Source: Allomesorhizobium camelthorni (lineage in GTDB: Bacteria > Pseudomonadota > Alphaproteobacteria > Rhizobiales > Rhizobiaceae). From it: 64,000 nucleotides of DNA. Both the position numbers and the translations under genes were made by a program. Location of the stretch: contig NZ_JAAKZF010000016.1 of NCBI RefSeq assembly GCF_011045125.1, positions 44,757 through 108,756 of the forward strand. The letters run 5' to 3'. Below, one piece after another: positions 32,915 to 43,469 of the stretch. The number at the start of each line of letters is the position of its first letter. Within the stretch, counting starts at the first letter, position 1. The notes beneath the pieces are model-generated. The model searched no databases. It was given only the letters and a program-made list of their open reading frames with translations, and had not been told where the DNA came from.

Positions 32915-32957
32915 CCTCATACGGGGTCCTTAAAGTGGTTCCGGAGGGAGGAAATCA

Positions 32958-34565
32958 ATGTCGAACCTTGTACGCATCTCGCGGCGCGGTCTGCTTGCGT
33001 CCGGCGGAAAAGCCGCCTTGCTTGTCGGTGCGGTCGGTATCGCCCCGAAATTTATTCGCCCAGGCCGCGCCTACGCGGCTGACGCGCTTGCCGCGGGCAT
33101 GATCGGCGGCCCGACCGGCTTCGAGGGCGCCGAACGCTATCAGTATGGTCCCGAGACGCCCGAGGGGCGCGCCGTCGAGGCCGCCAAGGCGATGAAGGCC
33201 GGCGGGGTCGACAAGATCGTGCTTGGCCTTTCCGACGGCTCCATCGGCCAGTTGACCCAGCCTTTCCCGGCCGGCGCCCCTTCGATCAAGGATCTGTGGG
33301 AGAAGGAAACCGGCATCACGCTGGAAATCGTCGGTGTTCCGAACGGCCAGGAATTCACCAAGACGATGCAGGACATCTCCACCAAGGGTGGGGCGTACGA
33401 CATCTATGCGGTCGAGTGGAACCGGCTGGGCGATCTCGCCGAAACCGGCGGCATCATCAAGCTCGACGACTTCGTCGCCAAGCACAGGCCCGAATGGGAC
33501 GATCCGCAGTCCGGCTACGTCAACGGCGCCAGCGGCGTGTCGCTGCTCAACCAGTACCGCGGCTCCACCTACGGCGTGTCGCTCGACGGCGATTTCCAGA
33601 CCTGGGTCTATCGCACCGACCTCTTCAACGACGAGACCGAGAAGAAGGCTTTCGCGGACAAGCACGGCTATGCGCTGGCGGCGCCGAAGACGTGGAAGCA
33701 GCTCGACGAGATCTCGCTGTTCTTCCACCGCCCGGACAAGAATTTGCTCGGCTCGACCGACATCCGCAACCAGGGCTGGGGCTATACCAACTGGTACCAG
33801 CGCTACGTTTCGATGGGCTCGCCGAACCAGTTCCTGTTCGACGATACCGGCAAGCCGCTGATCAACTCCGAGGCGGGCATCGCTGCGACCCGCGAATACA
33901 TCGATTCGCTGGCCTACAAGTCCCCGGACGCGGTTTCGTGGGGCTGGCCCGAGCAGTACGGCAATTTCGCCAAGGGCGGCGCGGCCATGACCTGCGCCTT
34001 CTCCAACCTGCCAAAATTCCTCGACAACCCTGCCAACAAGGATTCGGCCGTCACCGGCAAGATCGGCTCGATGCTGCCGCCCGGCCGTGAGGTCGATGGC
34101 AAGATGGTGAGCCGCTCGGTGCTGTGGCTCAACCTCTCGGCGTCGGTGTCCTCGCAGGCAAAGAACCCGGAGGCATGCTACCTCTTCCTGCAGTGGCTCG
34201 GATCGGCGCGGATCTATGCGTGGATGACCGCCAATCCCGGCGGCTATTTCGATCCGTTCCGCCTGTCGGACTTCTCCGATCCGCTGGTGCGCCAGACCTA
34301 TCACGCCTACCACATGGACGTGGTGCGCGAGACGGTGGCCCGCACAGTGCCGACCATCAATTATCCCGGCGCCACGGCCTTCCACAATGCGCTCGACGAG
34401 AACCTCGTCGCCGCTCTCACCAAGGCAAAGACGGCCGAGCAGGCGATGGCCGACACGGAGACGGAGTGGCTCCGGATCGCGCGTCGCACCGGCGAGGACA
34501 AGCTGCTCGAAGCCATCAAGACCAACAAAGCGGCGTGGCCGACAATTCTCGATCCGGTAAGTTGA
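32958..34565 (+). CDS. ABC transporter substrate-binding protein with Tat-like signal
   Basis: Periplasmic receptor of a carbohydrate or polyol importer, SBP family 1 (MalE-like). The N-terminus has a twin-arginine motif SRRGLL at residues 8-13 and a hydrophobic stretch [12 protein letters not shown], cleaved near AYA-ADAL, so the protein may be exported folded by Tat. The 535 residues are longer than MalE (about 400). The ATG follows GGAGGGAGG. It heads the operon of two permeases and two ATPases, an order like the rhizobial glycerol (GlpVPQST) transporter group. Substrate unknown; the neighbouring genes suggest a cyclitol or methylated sugar. Confidence 0.88.
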   Translation: MSNLVRISRRGLLASGGKAALLVGAVGIAPKFIRPGRAYAADALAAGMIGGPTGFEGAERYQYGPETPEGRAVEAAKAMKAGGVDKIVLGLSDGSIGQLTQPFPAGAPSIKDLWEKETGITLEIVGVPNGQEFTKTMQDISTKGGAYDIYAVEWNRLGDLAETGGIIKLDDFVAKHRPEWDDPQSGYVNGASGVSLLNQYRGSTYGVSLDGDFQTWVYRTDLFNDETEKKAFADKHGYALAAPKTWKQLDEISLFFHRPDKNLLGSTDIRNQGWGYTNWYQRYVSMGSPNQFLFDDTGKPLINSEAGIAATREYIDSLAYKSPDAVSWGWPEQYGNFAKGGAAMTCAFSNLPKFLDNPANKDSAVTGKIGSMLPPGREVDGKMVSRSVLWLNLSASVSSQAKNPEACYLFLQWLGSARIYAWMTANPGGYFDPFRLSDFSDPLVRQTYHAYHMDVVRETVARTVPTINYPGATAFHNALDENLVAALTKAKTAEQAMADTETEWLRIARRTGEDKLLEAIKTNKAAWPTILDPVS

Positions 34566-34641
34566 TCCTCCCAAGCAAGCCGGAAGGGAGGGACGCCAGC
34601 AGTCCCTCCCGCCTTCACAGCCAGCGGCATCAGCGTTCGAC

Positions 34642-35502
34642 ATGAAGCGTTCAATCCCATTCGAGATATTCCGCTACGCCGTCATCCTGCTGGCGCTCGC
34701 GGTCACGCTCATCCCGATCCTGTGGATGCTCTCGATGGCCTTCAAGCCGATCGGCGAGTGGTCGGCGACGGGAGCGGAGCTCACCTGGTGGCCGAATGCA
34801 CCGACGCTCTCCAACTTCCGCTTCATCTTCGGCGAGTCCGATTCGAGCCTGATCGTCGCGCTCGACAGGACCGCCCTGAAGCCGATCCTGTCGTCGCTGC
34901 TGTCCGCCACCCTCGGGACGCTGATTGCAATGACGGCCGGCACGGCTGCCGCCTACGGCCTCTCCCGCTTCGGTTCCGGCCAGAACCTGCCGCTGGCGCT
35001 CACCCAATTGCGGCTCTTCCCGCCCATGGCGGTGATGATCCCCGTCATGATTATGTGGGCCTTCCTCAATCTCACCGACACCTGGTGGGGCCTGGCTCTC
35101 GTCTATGGCATCGTCACGCTGCCTTTCGCCTTCTGGCTGATGAAGACCTTCTTCGACGACATGCCGCGCGAGCTCGAGGAGGCGGGTCTGGTCGAGGGAT
35201 GCTCGCGCTGGCGGGTGTTCACGAAGATCACGCTGCCGATGATGCGGGCGCCGCTGGCCAGCGCCGCCCTGTTCGTCTTCATCCTGAATTGGTCGGACTA
35301 TCTGATCGCGCTGCTGCTGACCACGCGCGAATGGGTCACCGTGCCTGTCTATATGGCGTCGCTCTCGTCCTCCATGACCGGCCAGCTCTACGGCGCGAAG
35401 GCGGCGCTCGGCCTGATCGCGGCGGTTCCGCCGGTCATCATGGGCATCGCCATCCAGCGTCATCTCGTGCGCGGCCTGACCTTTGGGGCGCTGAAGCAAT
35501 GA
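34642..35502 (+). CDS. Carbohydrate ABC transporter permease, MalG type
   Basis: Inner-membrane subunit with six predicted helices (for example [20 protein letters not shown] at the N-terminus). The coupling loop [20 protein letters not shown] is the EAA motif that contacts the ATPase. Length of 286 residues is normal for MalG-type permeases. It starts 77 bases after the binding-protein gene and ends in an ATGA overlap with the next permease. In most operons of this family the MalF-type gene comes first; here the order is reversed. Confidence 0.9.
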   Translation: MKRSIPFEIFRYAVILLALAVTLIPILWMLSMAFKPIGEWSATGAELTWWPNAPTLSNFRFIFGESDSSLIVALDRTALKPILSSLLSATLGTLIAMTAGTAAAYGLSRFGSGQNLPLALTQLRLFPPMAVMIPVMIMWAFLNLTDTWWGLALVYGIVTLPFAFWLMKTFFDDMPRELEEAGLVEGCSRWRVFTKITLPMMRAPLASAALFVFILNWSDYLIALLLTTREWVTVPVYMASLSSSMTGQLYGAKAALGLIAAVPPVIMGIAIQRHLVRGLTFGALKQ

Positions 35503-36458
35503 GCGTCGCCACCGCCTCGGAGGACGCCATGGCGACGCTCGCCGCTGAAGGTCGCGCGGTTGCCCGCGACGAAGCCGCGCGTCTCGGCTTCCGGCTGGCG
35601 CTGCCGGCGCAGATCCTGGTGCTCTTCATCGCCGTCTTCCCGCTCCTGATGCAGCTCTACATCAGCCTGACCGACTGGTCGCCGCTTTCCGGCATCGGCT
35701 GGTGGAACGCCTGGGAGCTCTGGAACAGCTTTGCCAACTATACCGACCTCGCGGCCGACAACCGCTTCTGGAGCGCGCTCTGGCGCACCTTCGTCGTGAT
35801 GATCGTCTGCGTCCCGGCCGAATTCCTGCTCGGGCTCGGTCTGGCGACGCTGTTTGCCGACGATTTTCCCGGCAAGCGGCTGTTCTATTCGATCCTGCTC
35901 ATGCCGATGATGGTCGTGCCTGCGGTGGCCGGCTACATGTTCTTCATGCTGTTCCAGTCGGGCGGGCCGATGAACGACATCCTGTCGGCGCTGACTGGCA
36001 CCCGCGTCGCGATCGCCTGGCTGTCGGACCCGACGCTGGCGCTCGCCGCGGTGATGATGGCCGACATCTGGCAATGGACGCCGCTGATGTTCCTCATCCT
36101 GCTCGCCGGGCTCGTCGGCGTGCCGGAAGACCAGATGAAGGCCGCGACGCTGCTCGGCGCCAATGCCTGGCAGCGCTTCACCACGATCGTCCTGCCCAAG
36201 ATGAAGACGATCATCATAATCGCGCTCGCCATCAGGGTGATCGAGAATTTCAAGATATTCGACACGCTCTACATCATGACCGGCGGCGGGCCGGGCGTCG
36301 CGACCGAGACGATCTCCGTCTATATCTACAAGCTCACCACGCAGGACCTGATCTGGGGCTATGTCGCGGCGATCGCGCTCGCCATCCTGTTGGTGCTCTC
36401 CATCGCCACCGTCTTTGCCATGAAGCGCATGGCCGCGGCGCGGGAGGCGCGGGCATGA
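35499..36458 (+). CDS. Carbohydrate ABC transporter permease, MalF type
   Basis: Second channel subunit of the same importer (319 residues). Hydrophobic segments include [20 protein letters not shown] and [20 protein letters not shown]. The coupling loop is [20 protein letters not shown]. The ATG at 35499 overlaps the previous stop by four bases; a longer open frame running back through the first permease is not real. The stop overlaps the next ATPase start by four bases, so the genes are translationally coupled. Confidence 0.9.
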   Translation: MSVATASEDAMATLAAEGRAVARDEAARLGFRLALPAQILVLFIAVFPLLMQLYISLTDWSPLSGIGWWNAWELWNSFANYTDLAADNRFWSALWRTFVVMIVCVPAEFLLGLGLATLFADDFPGKRLFYSILLMPMMVVPAVAGYMFFMLFQSGGPMNDILSALTGTRVAIAWLSDPTLALAAVMMADIWQWTPLMFLILLAGLVGVPEDQMKAATLLGANAWQRFTTIVLPKMKTIIIIALAIRVIENFKIFDTLYIMTGGGPGVATETISVYIYKLTTQDLIWGYVAAIALAILLVLSIATVFAMKRMAAAREARA

Positions 36459-37555
36459 GCACGATCCGCCTGGAAAACCTGGTCAAGAAGTTCGGTGATT
36501 TCACCGCGCTGAAGACGATGGACCTCGAGATCGCCGACGGCGAGTTCATGGCGCTGCTCGGTCCTTCGGGGTGCGGCAAGTCGACGACCATGAACATGAT
36601 CGCCGGGATGGAGGAACCGACGTCCGGGCGCATACTGTTCGGCGACCGCAACATGTCCGGCGTGCCGATGGGGCGGCGAGGGGTCGGGTTCGTGTTCCAG
36701 AATTACGCGATTTTCACCCACATGACCGTGCGGCAGAACCTGACCTACGGGCCGCGCATGCACGGCAGGCCGAAGGCCGAGATCGACCGCCGCGTCGGCG
36801 CCATCGCCGAGCTTCTGCAATTGACCTCCTTGCTCGATCGCCGGGCGGACAGGCTGTCGGTCAACATTCTGCAGCGCGTCGCGATCGGCCGCTCCGCGAT
36901 AATGGAGCCGGTGATCTTCCTGCTGGACGAGCCGCTCTCGAATGTCGACGCGGCCTTCCGCGCCGTGATGCGTACGGAACTGAAGCACCTGCAGCGCCAG
37001 TTCAGGCAGACCATGGTCTATGTCACCCACGACCAGCTTGAGGCGATGACGATGGCCGACCGCATCGCGGTGATGGACCATGGCATGCTCCAGCAGGTCG
37101 GCACGCCGCTCGACGTCTATAACAATCCGGCCAACGTCTTCGTGGCGCGATTCATCGGCGCACCCGGCATGAACCTGCTGCCGGGTTGGCCGGCTGATAG
37201 CGATGGCGGCCTGGTGATCGATCTCGGCCCGCTTGGCGCGACCGCTCCCCTGCCCAAGCGGCTTGCGGCAGCGATGCGTGGCCATTCGAGGGAGGTCCTG
37301 TTCGGCTTTCGGCCCGAGCAGGCGACGCTTGCGGGAGAAGGCCGCGGGATTGCAGCACAGGTCACGGCTGTCGAGCGCATCGGCGCGCGCACGATCGTTC
37401 ATCTCGGCGAGGGTGATTCGGCGATCAAGGTGGTTCTCGACAACGATCAGCAGGCCGCCTTCGGCGCTTCGGCGATCGTGACGCCCAACATGGACGCGGT
37501 GCGGATCTTCGATCGCACGACCGGTCAGGCCATCGGAGGCGCGGGCAATGGCTGA
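36455..37555 (+). CDS. ABC transporter ATPase 1 (MalK-like), degenerate signature motif
   Basis: First of two different ATPases in this operon (366 residues). Walker A GPSGCGKST (36-44), Walker B with intact catalytic pair D158-E159 (VIFLLDEP) and the switch His192 (YVTHD) are normal. The ABC signature is not: where LSGGQ is expected at residues 134-138 the sequence reads LSVNI. A MalK-type OB-fold regulatory domain follows from about residue 240. Because signature motifs serve the partner's nucleotide site, this defect pairs with the Walker B change in ATPase 2. It overlaps its neighbours by four and eight bases. Confidence 0.92.
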   Translation: MSTIRLENLVKKFGDFTALKTMDLEIADGEFMALLGPSGCGKSTTMNMIAGMEEPTSGRILFGDRNMSGVPMGRRGVGFVFQNYAIFTHMTVRQNLTYGPRMHGRPKAEIDRRVGAIAELLQLTSLLDRRADRLSVNILQRVAIGRSAIMEPVIFLLDEPLSNVDAAFRAVMRTELKHLQRQFRQTMVYVTHDQLEAMTMADRIAVMDHGMLQQVGTPLDVYNNPANVFVARFIGAPGMNLLPGWPADSDGGLVIDLGPLGATAPLPKRLAAAMRGHSREVLFGFRPEQATLAGEGRGIAAQVTAVERIGARTIVHLGEGDSAIKVVLDNDQQAAFGASAIVTPNMDAVRIFDRTTGQAIGGAGNG

Positions 37556-38609
37556 GATCGCCTTCCGGAATGTCGGCAAGCGCTACGGCGGCACGGTCGC
37601 GCTGTCGGACGCGTCCTTCACGATCCACGACAACGAGTTCTTCTGCTTCTTCGGCCCGCCGCTGTCCGGCAAGTCGACGATCCTGCGGCTGATCCTCGGC
37701 TTGGAAATGCCGGATCACGGCGAGATCCTGATCGGCGGCAAGCCGGTCAATGCGGTTTCGCCGGCCGAGCGCAACGTGGCGATGGTGTTCCAGAACCTCG
37801 CGCTGTTTCCGCACATGAACGCGCGCGACAATATCCGCTTCCCGCTCGCCGAGCGAAAAATCCCGCAGGCCGAGATCGAACGGAAGCTTGCCGACGTCGC
37901 CGCGAAGCTCCACATCGGTCACATCCTCCACAAGCAGCCCGCCCAGCTTTCCGGCGGCGAACGCCAGCGCGTGGCTATCGCCCGGGCGCTGGTGCGCGAT
38001 CCTGTCGCCTATCTCATGGACGATCCGATCTCGGCGCTCGATGCCCGCCTGCGCGAAGAAACGCGCGTCGAGCTCAAACGCATCCAGCGCGAACTCGGCA
38101 AGACGCTGATCTATGTGACCCACGACCAGGAGGAGGCGATGTCGGTGGCCGACCGCATGGCAATCCTGGAAGCGGGCGCCATCCGACAGATCGGCACGCC
38201 GCTCGAGATCTACGACCACCCGGCCAGCACCTATGTGGCGCGCCTGCTCGGCTCTCCGATGATGAACATCCTGCCTTCGACGGCGAGCGGCAACGACATT
38301 CGCGTGGCGGACGGTGCGATTGCCGTCGAAGGCCTGGCCGGCGCCGCCGAAATCGCCGAAGTCGGCGTGCGGCCGGAGGATATCAGGGTGTCGGCGTGGG
38401 CGCAGGGCCAGTCCGGAACGCCGTCGCGGGTCTATGAGGTCGAGCCGCTCGGCGGCTATACGGTGGTGACGGTCGATGCCGGACCGTCGCGGGTGAGGGC
38501 GCTGATGCGCGGCCAGCCCAACATCAGGCCGGAAGCGATGGTCGCGTTGAGCTGTGACGCGGCCGCCGTCCATCTGTTTTCGCGGAACGGGACCGCGCTT
38601 TCGCGATGA
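37548..38609 (+). CDS. ABC transporter ATPase 2 (MalK-like), catalytic Glu replaced by Asp
   Basis: Second ATPase of the pair (353 residues), with a C-terminal OB-fold domain. Walker A is GPPLSGKST (36-44), an unusual but functional-looking loop also seen in GlpS-type ATPases. The signature LSGGE (134-138) is intact, and His192 is present. The catalytic glutamate after Walker B is replaced: AYLMDDP gives D158-D159. Residue numbering matches ATPase 1 exactly through these motifs, so the comparison is direct. It overlaps ATPase 1 by eight bases and touches the next gene. Confidence 0.92.
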   Translation: MAEIAFRNVGKRYGGTVALSDASFTIHDNEFFCFFGPPLSGKSTILRLILGLEMPDHGEILIGGKPVNAVSPAERNVAMVFQNLALFPHMNARDNIRFPLAERKIPQAEIERKLADVAAKLHIGHILHKQPAQLSGGERQRVAIARALVRDPVAYLMDDPISALDARLREETRVELKRIQRELGKTLIYVTHDQEEAMSVADRMAILEAGAIRQIGTPLEIYDHPASTYVARLLGSPMMNILPSTASGNDIRVADGAIAVEGLAGAAEIAEVGVRPEDIRVSAWAQGQSGTPSRVYEVEPLGGYTVVTVDAGPSRVRALMRGQPNIRPEAMVALSCDAAAVHLFSRNGTALSR

Positions 38610-38647
38610 GCCGCGCCGCCGCACAAGGAATGACAGGGAGGGATCTG

Positions 38648-39739
38648 ATGGCTGAAACCGCCGAGTTTGAGCCGGACGTGAAAGTCCGCAACAGGGAATA
38701 CAAGATCGGCTGCGTCGGCGCCGGTATGATCATGGCGGAGTGCCATCTGGCGGCCTACAAGGAAGCCGGCTTCCCGGTCGTCGCGATCGCCTCCCGAACC
38801 AAGGCCAATGCGCGCAAGGTTGCCGAGCGCTGGGGCATTGCGACCGTCCACGACACGCCCGAAAAACTGATCGAGGACAGCCAGGTCGAGATCATCGACC
38901 TGGCCTTTCCGCCCGACCAGCAGCCGGCCCTCATCCGCCATGCGCTGAAGCAGCCGCACGTCAAGGCGATCCTCGCCCAGAAGCCGCTTGCCTTGTCGCT
39001 CGGCGAGGCGATCAAGCTCCGCGACGAGGCGAAGGCTGCCGGCAAGATACTCTCTGTCAACCAGAACATGCGCTACGACCAGTCAATGCGCGTCTTGAAG
39101 CAGATCATCGAGCAGGGCGCGCTCGGCGACATTGTGTTTGCGCAGATCGACATGCATGCGATCCCGCACTGGCAGAGCTTCCTCGAGGATTACGACCGGC
39201 TGACGCTGGCCAACATGAGCGTCCATCATCTTGACGCGTTGCGCTTCCTTTTCGGCGACCCCGACGAGATCACGACGCTGACGCGCAAGGATCCGCGCAC
39301 CCGGTTCGATCATTCGGACGGCATCACCATTTCCACCATGAAGTTCCCGTCGGGCGTCATGGCCGTCTCGCTGGAGGATGTCTGGTCCGGTCCCCGGCAG
39401 GACGGATACAAGGACGACCAGCACATCACCTGGCGCGTCGAGGGCACCGAGGGCGTCGCGCGCGGCACTATCGGCTGGCCGACCGGCGCGGCGTCGACCC
39501 TGAGCTACGCTTCCGCGCGGACCACCGGCGGCGAGTGGGTGACGCCGAGCTGGGACACGATGTGGTTCCCGCACGCGTTCATCGGCGTGATGGAGCAACT
39601 GCAGCATGCGGTCGCCACGGGCACGCCGCCGGCGCTCTCCGTCGCCGACAACGTCAAGACCATGGCACTCGTCGAGGCCGGCTACCGGTCTATCGCCGAG
39701 GCTCGCACGGTCAGACTTTCAGAAATTGCGATCAACTGA
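38648..39739 (+). CDS. Gfo/Idh/MocA-family NAD(P)-dependent oxidoreductase (MocA-like)
   Basis: Likely oxidises a hydroxyl of the imported cyclitol or sugar. The Rossmann motif IGCVGAGMIMAECHLAAY is at about residue 20. The family EKP motif is QKP here (AILAQKPLALSL), a mild change at a residue near the active site. SVHHLDALRFLFGDP carries the catalytic-region His. The ATG at 38648 follows GGGAGGG by five bases and is preferred (363 residues); an ATG at 38606 overlapping the ATPase stop is the alternative. MocA is the rhizopine dehydrogenase of rhizobia, and mocB-like and mocC-like genes follow. Confidence 0.88.
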   Translation: MAETAEFEPDVKVRNREYKIGCVGAGMIMAECHLAAYKEAGFPVVAIASRTKANARKVAERWGIATVHDTPEKLIEDSQVEIIDLAFPPDQQPALIRHALKQPHVKAILAQKPLALSLGEAIKLRDEAKAAGKILSVNQNMRYDQSMRVLKQIIEQGALGDIVFAQIDMHAIPHWQSFLEDYDRLTLANMSVHHLDALRFLFGDPDEITTLTRKDPRTRFDHSDGITISTMKFPSGVMAVSLEDVWSGPRQDGYKDDQHITWRVEGTEGVARGTIGWPTGAASTLSYASARTTGGEWVTPSWDTMWFPHAFIGVMEQLQHAVATGTPPALSVADNVKTMALVEAGYRSIAEARTVRLSEIAIN

Positions 39740-39765
39740 AGCCACATTCGGGAGGAGTTCACATC

Positions 39766-40680
39766 ATGATGCAAGCCGGTATTTTCACGGGATACTTTCC
39801 CTACAGCCTGGAGGAGACTGCCAGGAAGATCCGCGCGCTGGACTTCAATACCGTCCAGCTCGACCTGCACTTCAAGGACGTCGATCTTTCGGCCGGGCAG
39901 ATCACCAAAGAAAAGGCGAAGCAGGTCCGCGACGTGTTCCGCGACCACAACCTGCCGATCTGCTGCATCTCCGGCTACACGAACATCATCCACCCGGATA
40001 GGGGCGAACGCGAGAGGCGCGTCGGCTACCTCAAGGAGATCATCAGGAACGCCCGTCTGTTCGGGTCACCCTACGTGATCTCCGAGACCGGCACCTACAA
40101 CACCGAGTCCGACTGGGTTCACCATCCGAAGAACAAGACCGAGGAAGGTTTTGAGGAGTGCCGCAAGGTGGTCGCCGACCTGGCTCAGACCGCCTATGAC
40201 CATGGCGCGGTGTTCCTGCTCGAAACCTACGTCAACAACGTCGTCGGCTCGGTCGAGGAGACGGTGAAAATGTTCGCGCAGGTCGATCACTCGGGCCTCG
40301 GCCTGCTGATGGATCCGACCAACTATTTCGAGACCCACAACATCGACAGGATGGACCAGATCCTGAACCAGGTCTTCGACACGCTGACCGACAAGATCAG
40401 GATCGCCCATGCCAAGGACGTGAAGCGTTCCGGCGACGACAAGACCGAGAAGCATGCCGATATCGGCGACGAGGACGCGCTTGAGAGCCACACTTTCCGC
40501 GGCGTGGGCGAGATCGAGCTGCCGGCTCCCGGCCTCGGTTCGCTGAACTACGATCTCTATTTGCAGCGGCTTGCCGAAAAGCACCCGAACATCCCGGTGA
40601 TCATCGAGCACCTGTCGGAAGATGATGTGCCGCGCGCAAAGAAGTTCCTCGACGGCAAGTTCCGCCAGAACGGCCTCTGA
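39766..40680 (+). CDS. Sugar phosphate isomerase/epimerase, TIM-barrel (MocC/IolE-like)
   Basis: Predicted AP-endonuclease-2-like TIM barrel of 304 residues acting on the product of the dehydrogenase (isomerisation, epimerisation or dehydration). Metal-ligand positions are visible: FLLETYVNN, GLLMDPTNYF, IAHAKDVKRSG and IIEHLSEDD. The ATG at 39766 (or 39769) lies nine bases after GGAGGAG; the open frame continuing upstream overlaps the previous gene and is rejected. It is 26 bases from the MocA-like gene. MocC of the rhizopine pathway and IolE of inositol catabolism belong to this family. Confidence 0.86.
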   Translation: MMQAGIFTGYFPYSLEETARKIRALDFNTVQLDLHFKDVDLSAGQITKEKAKQVRDVFRDHNLPICCISGYTNIIHPDRGERERRVGYLKEIIRNARLFGSPYVISETGTYNTESDWVHHPKNKTEEGFEECRKVVADLAQTAYDHGAVFLLETYVNNVVGSVEETVKMFAQVDHSGLGLLMDPTNYFETHNIDRMDQILNQVFDTLTDKIRIAHAKDVKRSGDDKTEKHADIGDEDALESHTFRGVGEIELPAPGLGSLNYDLYLQRLAEKHPNIPVIIEHLSEDDVPRAKKFLDGKFRQNGL

Positions 40681-40707
40681 GACCAAGTGAAAGGGAGGAA
40701 TGACATA

Positions 40708-41643
40708 ATGTTGAAATCGACAGTGAAATTCGCTGCTGCTGCGCTTCTGGCCTGCGCCGCTTTTGCAACGCCGGGCCAGGCGCAGGAAGAGAAGACGTTC
40801 TACCTGCTGTCGCATGGCGGGCCGTCCGACGCCTTCTGGCTCGACTGGAATGCGGGCGCGACCAAGGCCTGCGAACAGTTGAGCGTCACCTGCAACATTT
40901 CCTTCTCGGGCGGCGACATGGCAGCCCAGAAGGAAGCGTTCAACTCGGCGATCGCCGCGAAGCCTGACGGCATCGGCACCACGTCCGCGCAGCCGGGTCT
41001 CTGGAACACCGAGGTTCAGGCGGCCAAGGATGCGGGCATTCCCGTCGTCTTCTTCAACACCGACGACACGGCGACCGGCCGCCAGGCCTATGTCGGCGCG
41101 GACCTCCGCCAGGCCGGCGTGACCTGGGCGAAGTACCTGGTCGACAACAAGCTGGTGAAGCAAGGCGACACGGTGTTTCTGCCCGTCGAGGTGCCGGGCG
41201 CCAGCTACCAGCAGCTCGAGACGGAGGGCATCGCCAGCGTCTTCGATCCGCTCGGCGTGAAGTACGACGTGGTCGACGCCGGGACCGACCCGGCCGGCAT
41301 CATCGCCAAGATGAGCGACTACATGCTCGCCAACAATCCGCCGGCGATTATCGCGCTCGGCGACTCGGTGGCGGCTGCCGTCCGCAAGGTGTTCGACAAT
41401 GGCGGGATCCAGGCCGGCTCGATCCCCGTGGTCGGCTGGGGCAATTCCAAGGATGTCGCGGAAGCGGTGCGTGACGGCTACTTCAATGCCGCGGCGTGGC
41501 AGTTCCCCTCCGCGCAGGGCTTCATGCCGGTGGCGCTGCTCAACCTTGCCGCCTCGGGCGAGCCGATCGGCTACGACATCCAGACGTTCAGCCTCTACGA
41601 CAAGTCGAGCTACGAGCCGATCCTCAAGCTCTATGGCGAGTGA
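40708..41643 (+). CDS. Sugar/cyclitol ABC transporter binding protein (MocB/RbsB-like)
   Basis: Periplasmic receptor of the second importer in the cluster, type I (RbsB) family, 311 residues. A signal peptide covers residues 1-25 (KFAAAALLACAAFATP, cleaved near GQAQ-EEKT). The mature protein has the family pattern SHGGPSDAFWLDWNAGA, AKDAGIPVVFFNTDD and a final PVVGWGNSKDVAEAV. The ATG at 40708 follows GGGAGG; an upstream GTG is possible. It is followed by permease and ATPase genes. MocB, the rhizopine-binding protein, is in this family. Confidence 0.88.
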   Translation: MLKSTVKFAAAALLACAAFATPGQAQEEKTFYLLSHGGPSDAFWLDWNAGATKACEQLSVTCNISFSGGDMAAQKEAFNSAIAAKPDGIGTTSAQPGLWNTEVQAAKDAGIPVVFFNTDDTATGRQAYVGADLRQAGVTWAKYLVDNKLVKQGDTVFLPVEVPGASYQQLETEGIASVFDPLGVKYDVVDAGTDPAGIIAKMSDYMLANNPPAIIALGDSVAAAVRKVFDNGGIQAGSIPVVGWGNSKDVAEAVRDGYFNAAAWQFPSAQGFMPVALLNLAASGEPIGYDIQTFSLYDKSSYEPILKLYGE

Positions 41644-41673
41644 GCCTCACGTCGGCTCCAACAGAGGACGAAG

Positions 41674-42686
41674 ATGGATACGGTCATGGCGGCGGTAACG
41701 GAAAGAATGGAAGGGTGGGGAGACAGGTGGCGTCGCCTGATGGCGACGCCGCAGGTCGCCTCGCTGATTATCCTCGCCATCGTGCTGGCGGGATTTTCGA
41801 TCGCCAATCCCAACTTCCTGTCGCCGCTCAATATATCCAACATGATGGCGTTCCTGCCGGAGCTGGGGATCATGGCGCTCGCCATGACGCTCCTGCTCAC
41901 GGCCGGCGAGTTCGACCTCTCCGTCGGCGCTGTCTTCGCGCTCGGTCCGGTGCTTGTCATGCTGCTTGCCCAGACAGCCGGCGTGGACATCGGCCTTGCC
42001 TTGCTCGTCGGCCTCGTGGTCTGCATCGCCATCGGCGCGATCAACGGGATCATCGTCACCAAGATCGGCATCTCGTCCTTCCTCGTGACGCTGTCGATGC
42101 TTCTGATCGTGCGTGGGGTGGCGCTCTACATCACGCAGGGTTTTCCGCTCAAATCCTGGGACCAGCCGGGGTTCTTCGTCACGCTTCTCGCGGGCAGTTT
42201 CGATCTCGGCCCGTTCCGGCTCTACATTTCGCTGTTCTGGTTCATCGGGCTGACGCTCGTCTGCGCCTACACCCTGAACTGGTCCAAGGTCGGCAACTGG
42301 ATCAGCGCCATCGGTTCGAACCGCAGCGCGGCGGTAGCGCGCGGCGTGCCGGCCGACGCCGTCAAGATCTGGCTGTTCATCACGGCTTCGGTGCTTTCAG
42401 GTCTCGCCGGCATGATCAGCGCCTTCCGGATTTCCGCCGCGTCGCCCGTTGCCGGCACGGGCTACGAGCTCGAAGTGATCGCCATGGTGGTCGTCGGCGG
42501 CACCGCGCTTACCGGCGGGCGCGGCACAGTTCTGGGCACGGTCGTCGGTGCCTTCATGTTGCGCGCGATCCGCAACGGGATCGTGCTGATCGGCGTGCCG
42601 GGCCTCGCCTTCAACATCTTCGTCGGCGCGATCATCCTCGTGATGCTGATCCTGCACGCGATGATCCAGAGACGGAGCATACGGCG

Positions 42687-42690
<4 letters not shown>
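41674..42690 (+). CDS. ABC transporter permease, RbsC/FrcC family
   Basis: Membrane subunit of the second importer (338 residues). Helices include VASLIILAIVLAGFSIA; the LLTAGEFDLSVGAVFALG motif and GGRGTVLGTVVGAFML near the C-terminus are family hallmarks also seen in FrcC. The loop GSNRSAAVARGVPADAVK is the ATPase-contacting segment. It starts 30 bases after the binding-protein gene and overlaps the ATPase by four bases. Confidence 0.9.

Positions 42691-43468
<778 letters not shown>

Positions 43469-43469
<1 letters not shown>

Noticed and set aside
32955..34643. Minus-strand open frame of about 562 codons opposite the Tat-type receptor gene
   Set aside because: Antisense shadow; the plus-strand protein has a signal peptide and family features.
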